Origin: Nephrocerus scutellatus
Taxonomy: Eukaryota > Arthropoda > Insecta > Diptera > Pipunculidae
Assembly: GCA_947095585.1 (NCBI GenBank)
Contig: OX352764.1
Span: 70,761,536-70,825,535 of the forward strand
Direction: 5' to 3'
DNA: 64,000 nt
Under the pieces are notes generated by a model. That model worked only from the letters and a program-made list of their open reading frames with translations, made no database searches and was not told the DNA's origin. Below, one piece after another: positions 12,901 through 24,900 of this stretch. The number at the start of each line of letters is the position of its first letter. The first letter of the stretch is position 1. The position numbers and the translations under genes were made by a program.

Positions 12901-15900
12901 TGTGTTAACTGTTCGGTCGTTGTAAGCAGACGTGCCAACGGGTTGCAACACACCGGAAGAGTTTCTAAAAGTGTGGGTCGTGAATGCGTCAACAGGGGCT
13001 TCATGTACCTAAAATCATGAAGGTTGCAAATAAATTAATTTTTAAATTACATATTAGGTTCATCAGTTGTAAATAATATTTATTGTGTTAACGGGGGAAT
13101 GGTATGTTACAAAATTACGAATATGACATATATTACAGCTGTCATGCAAGACATTATTTGGGCTGGGCTTTCTAGTCAGCAAAAGAATCGGCTATATAGC
13201 AGTAAATGAACTATGCACACATTTCGTGTGTGGGGCAACTTAAAAAACATAAGCCATATAAACGTGCACGCACCCACAATGTATTCCCCAGACGATAAAA
13301 AAGAAGACTTCTTTAAATAATTCGAACAGAAAATCCAAGCATGCCCTCAGTATGATGTAAGTATTCTGGTGGATAAGAACGCAAAATTAGGTTTGGAGTC
13401 AATATTCAGGCAGAACATTGGCACTCATAGTTTAAACGAGAACACTAATGACAGTGGACAACGAGATATAGAGACAGCGTAAAAATATCCACAAGGTCAC
13501 CTGGGTATCTATTGATGGAGCCACTCAAAACCTAATAGAACACGTGTTGATAGAAAGCCGCCACAACGCGAACGTTATGACGTTACGAAGTGCCAACGTT
13601 GACTATGGTGTTAGGCTTCGCAACGAAGAGACTAGAAACAACTATGGTTTGTCCTTATGAAGGGAGAGTAAGTCCTGGCCCTGAGATGACGTGCGTAGAA
13701 GAGAAATGGGCCCACCTTAAAGATGCTGTCATTAGTAGTGCTGACTCCAACGAAGGCAGTATTCGTAGAGTGCGGAACGACTGGTTCGATGATGAATGTA
13801 AGCCAGCGACTGAACGTAAAAAGTTGCTTACCGAGCAATGCAACTATCTCATAGGATGGGGGCACGCGAAGAAGAACATAAAGGAGCTCAGAAGATATGA
13901 AAAAATAGTTCACCGGTAAAAGAAGGAAAGCTTGGGAGAAACAATGTTATAAGCCAAGTAAAAATATTCGGATCACTTTCAAGTGAAGTCGTAGAAAGCT
14001 GAGTGGTTATGCAGAATTCGGGCGTCCGGATCGGCCCTTTTTTTTATCCGACTGTGGCAAAGCCAAGAAGGAAGGGTAACGACTTTATCAGTCTATATAT
14101 GTACGTTTGCCGAAACTACACATCCGATTTTGATAAATGAGGTGTCAATTGATTTGATATAATGGTCCGGGTAAAGTAGGCTACATTTTATGCGAACAAA
14201 ATCAATACGACGGATGTTACATCCAAATATGTTATGTTTTTATCAGTCTATGTGTGTTTAATTACTATAGCGCCTTAACTACTCATCTGATTTTGACTTT
14301 CTTTTACGGACGGGACCGGAATCTTCAGTAAATGTATATTATTATTATTTTTTTTTACTTAACAGATTTCTCCTAAGTGCTATACTTTTTGAGTTATTTG
14401 CAAAAACTCGAAAAACTGCCTAAGTAAACTGTTACTTCCGGTTGTCAGATTTCCGTCAAAATTATCTGGCCCCTCACAATTTATGTAAAATCTTTAAATA
14501 TGAATTTTCATCCCGATAAGTTCAGCCGTCTGGATTGACACAATCGAGTTCAAAAATTTTCGTGAAGGGATCCGAGCGCCCAAAAACGGTAGCTAAACCA
14601 TACCTGCTAGTTCATCCGCAGTTTTTAGTCTCTCTACAGATGACAGAAAGTCACTAGTAGCCGGGCACCCAGCCTAGCTTAACCAATGATTATCATAACA
14701 ATTGTTGCTAAAGCAATAAGTTTGTTTTAGGATAAAATGTATAAAGTTATTTGTTTCATGATTCATTTGCATGTTGACATTCCTTAAATTTAATTCTCAA
14801 TATTAACTTTGTCCAAATGTGTTTGTGGCTGGCTGGCCAAATCTTGCGATAAATTTTTAATCCACTACCTAAAACCCCATTTTATTTGCACACATATGTA
14901 CCTCCGGTGACAACACCTTCTAAAAAAATTTTGAGGTGATCGGACCTCAGGCAGCCACTTAATTTTTTCTCAAATAACTACTTTGTATCGTTTATCGTTT
15001 TGATTATGAACAAATGTTTCTTTACAAATTATAGAGAAGGATAGATATTCTTTACATTTCTCTCAATATTAGTTCAATGTTAACTTAATAAAGTTGTTTG
15101 TTAAAGAATGAATGAAGCATATAGAGAACAAAAATTGTATTTATAATTGGTTAGTTTTTACTTTCTTTTACATAGTAAAAGTAAGTATAGAAATCATGAA
15201 AATTTTCGAACCCATTTTCGTATATGGGGGGGGGGGGTCACCCATACAAATTTTATGAAAAAAGTTCCCGATTTTCTTCAAATTTTATTCGCATGTGTAT
15301 CTCCGATGGACAAAACTTTTTGTAAAATTTTTGGGCCCCGGGGTCGGGCGGGGGGGGGGGATCCCATACAATTTTTTTTAATTATCAATTTTTAACGCAC
15401 TTCTTAAAACCCGATTTTCCTGAAATTTTGTACACATGTGTATTTCCAGTGACAATACTTTCTTTTAAAATTTGGAGGTGATCGGGCCCCGGGTTTGTGA
15501 GGCTCCCATACAAATTTAAAATAAAAATTACCCGATTTTTTTCAAATTTTACACACGTGTATACCCAATAAATATTACTTTTTCTAAAATTTGGTACTGA
15601 TCGGGTCCCGGGTTCGGCCGCAAGGCGCTTATACATTTTTTAAATATTATAAAGTGGCATCAGATACCGTCGTACTTTAATGACTTTAATGACGGCTGCG
15701 CTGTTTGGTTTTGTTGGTGGAGAGAGAGAGAAATCTTAGCTCACGCACAAATGAATCCAGCAAATGAAACAAGACATAAATGTTTTATGCTTAATTAAAC
15801 TTCCTTACTTATTTACTGAATTGTGTTTTTATTGATGTCGTTTTTTGTGGTGATATCAACTTACAGATAGAACACCAATTTTTAACAATATTCTGTCATT

Positions 15901-18900
15901 TGGCGTTTTCATAAATTAGTTCAGAGCAGTCAAAGAGTTCTCAAGAAAAATGCTCGTGTTTCTTATTTACTCAGAGTATGAGCGTGCTCTAAGTGCTCAG
16001 AATAAAATGATCTGAGCATTTTCAAATTTGACATCTGATGTCAAATGTCTCTTTCGGTTATTTTCTCCTATAATAAAAAAATAAAAAAAAATTTGAAATC
16101 AATTTCTGCGATTAGAGAATTTAGATGAAAAATTTTAATTTTTATGGGTTGTCTTGTTTTTTTGAGTCAGAAAAAGCGAATCTCGGTCTCTGTTTGTCTG
16201 TCTGTGTCCACTCTACAATCCAGACCACTGAATTGATTGGGGATGAAAATATTTAAGCTTTTTACATAAATTGGGAGGTCCCAGATGATTTTGGAGGAAA
16301 TTGGCCAACCGGAAGTTGCATTTTTCTTGGACAGTTATCTGTTAAGTGCAAAATAAATTTAAAAAAATTTAATATGCATTTACTGAAGATTCCGGCCCCG
16401 ACCGTAAAAGAAAGTCGTATGTCCATACCTCTATTTATTAAATGTTCCTTTAAATTCTATCTTAATGCTTTTGAATATGTTATAACTTACATTGTATCGA
16501 AATTGCCCCAAACTCTCGCTAAAATCGCCTTCTCATTGCTACGTCTACTTCCAGCAGGCGGTGAGACACCACCACTACCGCTTTCCATGTCCGCATCAAG
16601 ATCCTGAAAAAAACCACAAAAATCTAGCAATTTGAAACACAAATATCTACCAATGAATATCAAAAATATGTAATGCAATCAAGTTAAAAAAGCGAAGAAA
16701 CAATTTAATTTAAGCCATAAATGCTATGCGGCTCCATTAATGCTATATATTAAGATATTAATAAATTGTATTAAAAAAACAAACAATAAAACAAAAACAG
16801 TTCTTCACAACTAAAAAAAAAAGCCAAAGAATTTAACATAATTCAAAGGAGGTCAACAATTAACAATGCATCCGCATTGCACCTCAACACATAAAAAACA
16901 AGAATACAAATGTATTATAAAAAATCGCATAATATTATTTATTTTGGAGCATGAAACTCTCTTCCCTCACCAAGGAACTTCGTCGTCTGGACATTGGCAA
17001 TTGTCCCAAATTAAGTCCGGTGTCGATTGACTGCTTGGGTGGAAATAAGACACGGGACTAACTAATTTATTTTACGTTTACTTTAATATGCAATCAAAAC
17101 AATAGGAAATCAACAACAAATTAGTATAATCGTAACAATGGTGTTACAAATAATTTTTGTGGGTGAGTTCTAGTAAATAACGTAAAACAAAATTCGACAT
17201 TAATAACCAATTCAGGTCGGAAAAACACAAATGGTATTGAAATTTGAAATAAATGTACTTTTAAAAATAAGTGGTTGAATTAATGAAGTTGAAACATACC
17301 GCTGCAGCTGTATTCTCCATTGAGTTATAAACCTTTGATAGATATTCGCAATGTAACGAACATATTAGATGGGTTCAAGACCATTTTTTATATTGAATGT
17401 AATAGAATTTAAATGTTAAAAGGGTATGATTTCTTAATTAGTACAACATTTTTAATTGGAATAATAATTCAAATAATTCTCATGCAAATTTGTAAAAGTT
17501 TGAACGTAGAAGTGTTTATTCTGTTAATACTATTTTGATTATTCTAGTTGTCTCTTTGTCTCTACTATCTCTTAATGTAAAGCACCTTAAACAAAGTTTA
17601 ATAGATAGAAGACCCGTCTTGCTTTTATAAATATTTGATTAAAAACTATTTTTGTTTTTCGAAAAATTTCACTTTGACCAAAAAGTGCAAGAAGGCATTC
17701 TTTCGCGCAGTAGATCTAGAAATGCAAAATAGCTGAAATAATAATATTTATGATATCTGATAGTTTGGACGTCGACCATGCTTACTATTGACTACATTTT
17801 CGTTTTTGTTTTTTTTAAAGCAAAAATAAAAGTCAACCATTTGACTCGTTTGCATATTAAACAAAAAGGAAATTTCCCGAAAATTTTAAACAATCAGGAA
17901 GTACATTAAAAAAAATACATGTCGTTGTTTAATAGATCTTTATTATAGTAAACACTTCTACGTTTTGTTTGTTTTAATAGCAGAATTTGCCAACAAAAAA
18001 AATGAATACAAAATAGAATAGATAAACAAGAAAATTGCAAATTCTTCTTAGATTAAATAAAATAGTATATAAAAAGACTTTACAAAAAAAATTACCAATT
18101 TAATTTTCTAATACTTACACTTCGAACTTGATAATTATTCAATTGTTCAGTCTCTTCATCAACGCCAACTCTGCAAATATGATTTTTTAAAACAAATTGA
18201 AATACTCGTTCTTTTTTCAAATTATTAATTATTATAAAATTATAAAGTGTCTGGAATCGTACTGCCTATATACAGAACGAAAACTATTATTATGCTTACA
18301 AAAGAATTGAAAACATCTTCTGTAAAGCCATTTTTTAACACAAATTGAAATACTCGTTCTTTTTTCAAATTATTAATTATTCTAAAAGTTATAGAGTGTC
18401 TGGAATCGTACTGCCTATATACAAAACCAAAAACTATTATTATGCTTACAAAAGAATTGAAAACATCCTCTGTAAAGCCTGCATCTTTTCTCGTACCCAC
18501 CAATAGGGCTCACCTAATATCCAGATTGATCATCAGCTTATGAAATACCTGGAATCATGGGAAATCTTTAGCGACTAAAAAGAACGGTTTTAAAAGACAA
18601 CGCTCCAGTGATGATCATCTCACCGAAAAGAGGTACCAGTCTATTCACAAATTTGGTAAAATTTAATTGGAGTAATTATGTTTTGTCGAAAACGAGTGCC
18701 TATGAAATCGATTAAGGCTGTGTTTATGGCGAAGCGTATTCGCGTCGCGCGACGCGATGGCTTTTCACGCGATCGCAAGCGACATCGCTACGTGCGAAAT
18801 CGCAAGCGATTGTGTGTTTATGGCAGAGCGAATTCGCCTTGTTTCATTCCTGTTTGGATATTGGTAAAGTGAACAACATGCGTGCGCTTATTGTTATTGG

Positions 18901-21900
18901 AAAGCAGTTATTTGCTGCGTAAAAATATTTAAAAACATTAAAATAAATAAGAGATTTCAAGTGCATCCAATAAACAAAGAACGCAAACATCATGGAGAAT
19001 TTCAGCATTTGCACCCCCACCTCCAACAATTTCCTGAAAAATTTAAAGAGTATTATCGTATGAACAGTGAAACATTTTAATATATCTTGGAAGCGGTTCC
19101 AGAAACACTGGTTTCCGCGAACAACCTGAATAAATTTTTCCATAACGAACGAGCGAGTCGCTTGCAGTCGCGCCCAGTCGCTCATTTCGCTTTTCGCCAA
19201 ATCGCTGCACCATACCTCCATATGTACGCATATAATTGATCGCTAGCAACGAATCGCATCGCGTCGTGCGACGCGAATACGCTTCGCCATAAACACAGCC
19301 TAAATCCTGCTAGATTGTAGCAGTTACCGTTCTGACCGTTAAATTTAGGTCGTATCGGACGCTTTCAAATCCGATGTTCACCACATGCCGATCTCGAGTT
19401 TTGTATCTGACTCTCTCTTGTTTTTATTAATTACTAGCTGTTTCCGTGCGCTCCGCTAACCGCACACATGAACCCCTGCTTTCCTCTTACCAACCACCAC
19501 GGTTTGGGGGAGTACTAAAGCCTATAACCTTCCTCCACCTTCTAATAATATGCATTGAAAATTTCATAAAAATTGGTCTGTCAGTGTGGCTGATATTAAC
19601 GTTTGCATTTCATCCCAGGAAGCATCTAACTTTTCCCCACCTTCAAATAATATCCATTTAAAATGCAATTAATCATCACTCATCACCAGAACGCACGATC
19701 GCTGTCCAATTATGACATGACAAGTGATTGAAAGATTAAACCTTAATATGCATGCTAAAAATGCATGATATTGGGAGTGAAAGGAGATACTTAATAAGAT
19801 TAATAAGATTGTATCGCACGACAAGATATACAACACAGTGCAATGGTTTAGTTCACCGTGCAACAAAATGTCAAAACTGGAAAATTAAAAATTATCTATA
19901 TATCTATATACAGTCAGGTGATCGTGACGCTTCGCTACGCTTACAGGCAGTGAGCGCTAACGCTCTTCACTGCCCAGCTATATGCAATGATAGCACTTCT
20001 CGCTTTCATTCTAGACTCTATGTTTACAGGATTCATAGCAACATGAAAAAAATGTGTATGTGATCAATTGTCTCAGGGATTCCGTTCCAAAATATGAAGG
20101 GTTCATTTTCGCTTGGAAAATTGGAGGAGGCTGCTATAGAAAAATTCTGGAGAATTTATGAAAATAAGATTTGAAAAAAGAAATTAAAAATAAATATAAA
20201 ATAAATAATCTTGGGCACCGTGACCATAGTATCCTACCCAATAATACGGCGTTCTTGTTTTCGTTAAATACCAAACAGTTGTGTAAAATTTCAGAAAGCT
20301 ACTTTACAAAAATTCTGAAATTTCAGAAAGCTACTAAACAAAAATTCTGAAAGGGGTCGGACACTTTGGTCAGGGGCTCCCTAATTGTTTTTTCATATTT
20401 CTCATTTTTAAATTCTCTACATTAACTTCGCGTGCCCGTGTGTTTGTTTGTCGTGGAATCTTACGATCAATTTTTAACCCACTTCCCAAGTCCGATTTTC
20501 ATTCTCCGATGAAAACAATTCTATTAAACTTAACCCGATCTTATTAAAATTTTATACACATGTCATCTGTATCTCCGATAGACAAAACTTTCTGTACAAC
20601 GGGCCCTGAGGCCTGAGTGGGCCCATTCAAATTTTTTAAAAATAAGCCCGATTTCTTCAAATTTTAAACACAATGTCTGTCCAATGGACAAAACTTCTTA
20701 TATTCATTTTTTCCAAATGAATCAGGGTCAAACTTTGCTCACATGTTTTATTTCCTTTTAGAGAATTTACATGAAAATTTTTAAATTTTAAATTCTCTAT
20801 ATTAACTTCGCGAGCCCGTGGCAGGCGGACTGGCTGGCTGGTCAGATCTTGAGACTAATTTTTAACCCGCTTCCCAAAGGCCGATTTTATTGAAAGTTTG
20901 CACACATGTATATTTCCGGTGACAATACTTTCTATTAAAATTTGAGTGATCGGGCCGCGGGGTCGTGGTCCCTTACAAAATTTTCCGGCATCAGATCATT
21001 TCATACTACACATAATGACTGTGTTCTGTGTGCTTTGTGCGCTGTGGGCAGCGCTGCTTGCTTTACGATAGGGGTTGTTTTGTTGTTGGGTTGCAGTGTT
21101 TCGATGTGCTTTTATATTTTAGCATTTAAGTGGAATTCAGTATACTTTTGGTTATTAGAGAATTTACATGAAAATTTTTTTTTATGGGTTGTTTTTTTAA
21201 ATCTTATTTTCATAAATTTTCTAATAATTGGGTAGCTGACGGTAGCTAAGCGCCCCCGAATATCTGATAGTTGATATAATAATGATTCTTTGTAGACTGC
21301 AAGTATTTAAAAGTGATGATTTAAGAAAATAATACTTACGGTATATTTAACCAATTAAGTAAGAAATTTGATGCTCCGCCTTGAATGATAACGGTAAATA
21401 TTACAATTAAAGATGTGGCTGTAAGCATTGTCTGCCTTGCATCTGAAACCGTATTTCTTATAGCTAAAGCGAAAGACATTGCTCCGCGAAGGCCTGAAAA
21501 TTAAAATATGTAATGCATTTTGTAAATCAATGCCGATTTCATTCATACCAGCAAAAAATAGCATGTGTTGAAAATTTGAAGAAATTTTAGGTTTCCGATT
21601 TAAATTTAGTAGCCACGACAGCGGGTAGATGTTTACTGCACGACCGATTGCTGCGCAAACCTTAAATTCAGTAAATAGCTTCAATTACATCAGATTAGAT
21701 TACTTTATCTCAAAATAACTTACAAATCCAGTAGTAATAAATACGGGATCAAAATGATGTTTCGGGAAGGTGAACATCGAAACACCAATATATGAGAAAA
21801 TAAAATTTTCTGCCAAAAAGTTAAGTAATTGGAAAATTTCTTTCGTTCGTGTTCGCGAATTTTCAGAAAGATTGTTGTATGTATAATGAGCCTGACAAAT

Positions 21901-24900
21901 CCCACAGAAAAGCACTGCTACTACGCCTGTAAGCTCCGATGCCTCAGCAATCAAGAATGTACTGTATGACATAAGAACAAATAGCGCCGATTCTAAAAGC
22001 GGAAAGTCTCTGACACGAGTGAATTTAGTTAAGTATAGCAGGAGTTATGGAAAAAATCAAATGATTTCAAAGATTTCGCATTTAAACAATAATAATATTA
22101 TAGAATTGCACTGAATGTAAAAATGATAGTTTTTAATTTAAAAAACCCTCATTTGCCGATTTTTTTTTACTTATTTTTTATTTTTTTTAAAAGGATATTA
22201 GAGCCGTTAAACATCCCATAGTTGCACCAATCAGGAGAGATAGCATGAATATGCAAAAAAAATCGCTCAATGATTTAAAGAAGGCATTTGTTTCGAATTC
22301 TCCAGTGCTGGAATAGTGTTCGCCGTAGTTTTGGATTGCACTAAAATAGAAAAGAACAATTTTTTTGTACTCAAAATAAGACACATGCAAAAATAATCTT
22401 GCTTGCTATCACGACTACATACCCACTAAGCACAATTGCTACGGCATCGTTCAACACCGATTCGCCAAATACCAATGCATACAGATTCACATCGACATGC
22501 AGATCGTGGAATATGGCTAATATTGTCAATGGATCTGTGGGTGATATCAGCGCTCCGAAATACAACGTGTCCAGAAATGTAAAACTGCTGCTCAAGTATT
22601 CTGGCATCAGTTTTACACAACCGTACATAATGGCGCCGATTAGGAACGCTGATAATGTTGTGCCCAAAATTGCATAGGTTAAGATGGCTCCCAGATTGCG
22701 AAAGAAATATTTCTATACGACAGAGAAATTAAATTTAGGCATTAATGGATTTTTTAATATAAAAACTTGTGAAGAACTGAACTGAAGAAAATTAACTGAT
22801 ATTATTTGTCTTTCTTTCTCTTTTGTAAAAATAGACAAACCTTTTTCAAGCTGTAGCCAGCATGAAATATTATTGGCGGTAGTATTATGTTGAAAAATAT
22901 TTCCGGATCAAAAGTTGCCTTTAAGTCTATTTCATTCTCATCGACATCGTAGACTTGACCACGGAAAACATAAGCATACGTTTTGTTTGGTATTGGCTCT
23001 GTATCAGTGGCGTTTTGTAACAATTTACCTGGAAACTAAAAATGATATATAAAAAGAATTTCAAATAGTTTGTGAAAGTAATAAGTAGTTTACTTTTAAC
23101 CAGAGGGTATCGGGGGGTAAGCTTTTATTAAATTTTGGACTACCCTCTGGTTCAACTTCCAAGTGTATTAGAGGCGTTGATGAGCCAGCATAGCGAATTA
23201 TAGCACCAACGATAAGACCTAGAAGTAAAAGTTAACTTATTAAAAAATTCTTATGTTGTATTATAAAATATATATAAAACGATTTGTGCTTTTGTAATGC
23301 TACACAATATGGCCGAAGGGTATATGTGTGGCTAGTGGATGTGGATAATACGGTTAAAAAACGAACACGGAACGCCGTCTTTTAGAGATTAAAGAAAAAA
23401 CTTTATCGTAAGATGTATGTATGCTCTAAATTTGCAGCTAGTAAATAAGTACGAAGTAGGAGGTTTTGATGGTTACTTAACTCAATTTCCGAAACAAATT
23501 TGCTCTGAACTGTTTCTGATAAAATTTTCACTGTTTTGGCAACTTATTTGAAGACGAAATATTGGATCGCGTAAGGATGACCATCAGCTGAAGAGGGGAA
23601 TAAAATTCTTCAGAATTGGACGTGCGTCTACGTCTACGTCTGCCGGCTGCCGAAGAGAATATGCAAAGTAAGGTTAGCATGAGGCTAATTACCTCGCCTG
23701 TAAAAAACTATATTACGGAACCCCAAATCAGCCTATGAAACACTCATCTACGACGACAACCACGGGATTGAACGTACGTTCATTGTATAGAGCTCGAGAT
23801 ACACAGCAGCTAGCCGATATAAAGTTGACAAAACAGAAATCCGGGCGATGTGGTGGACAAGAAATCGTGTCTAAGAAAAGTCTGAATATGACATATATTA
23901 CAGATGTTATGCAAGACATCATATGCTCGGGGAGGGCTTTCTAATCAGAAAGCTTTCTAAAAAGAAACAGTAAATATACGGCTTTGTACAATTCGCTTGC
24001 GGGCAAATTTAACAACCAGATAGACCACGTGTTGACAGACCGCCGCCACAACCCGAATGTGAGACGGTACGAACGTACCGAGGTGCCAATGTTGACTCGG
24101 ACCATTATTTTGTAAGTAAGGTGCTCAGAGCACGGATTGCTTCACCAAGAAAGACTACATTCGCAGATAAGATTCGAGTCAACACGGCTCTGAGCAACGA
24201 AGATACTAGGAACAAGCGATAGGACCTAAATGCAGGAAAAATACTGTCATTAGTACTGCTGAATCAATCTTATGCAACAGTCGCAACGTCTGGTTCGATA
24301 ATGAATATAAGCTAGCAAATCAACGTGAGAATGTTACGTATTGAGCAATGCAACAAGCTCATAGAGTGCGGGCTAGCGAAGAAAGAGCTTAGATGAGCTT
24401 AGATGATAAGAATGAGTACACCGATGAAAGAAAACAGCCTGGGAGATGAATCTCGTTTATGAACTAGAACAGTACAGAGAGGGATGAGCGCAACAGAGGC
24501 AGACGTTTTACAAAAGAGCCCGCGGTACGAATCAATATAAACCGCATTGCAAATGCTGCAAAGACAGAAAGATAATCTGATCGCCGATCTCAAAGGCATC
24601 TTGGAGCGATGGGAAGAGCACTTTCGATAACAGATGGGCTCCCTGGGCTGACTAACAATACCTTTGGTACGTTAGACATCTTATAGCCGACTAATAAGAC
24701 CACGAAACAAAACTAAGCTCATCTTTCCCTTCTTGATGCTTTAGTCCACGCTGTGCCCATCAACATAAAATTTGAACACAATGTTTTTTTTTTAATTTGT
24801 ATGGAGCCCAGGCTCGATAACTACCAAATTTTTACAAAAAGTGTTGTCCATCGGATATACACATACGTATAAAATTTGAAGAAAATCGGGTACTTTTGTA

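Noticed and set aside
18678..19249. Arg-rich plus-strand frame and 125-codon minus-strand frame
   Set aside because: They fall in the inverted ends and the transposase remnant of a Harbinger element; neither shows a known protein.
19436..20060. 103-codon plus-strand frame and flanking short frames
   Set aside because: They lie in dispersed repeat sequence starting near CTAGCTGTTTCCGTGCGC, with no protein similarity recognised.
22033..22200. Nhe3 as a pseudogene because exon 5 runs into a stop (ATATCCTTTTAA)
   Set aside because: The apparent stop lies in an AT–AC intron. All 14 exons join in phase to a complete 717-residue protein.
22399..22677. 92-codon plus-strand frame
   Set aside because: It is antisense to Nhe3 exon 4, which has clear family motifs on the minus strand.
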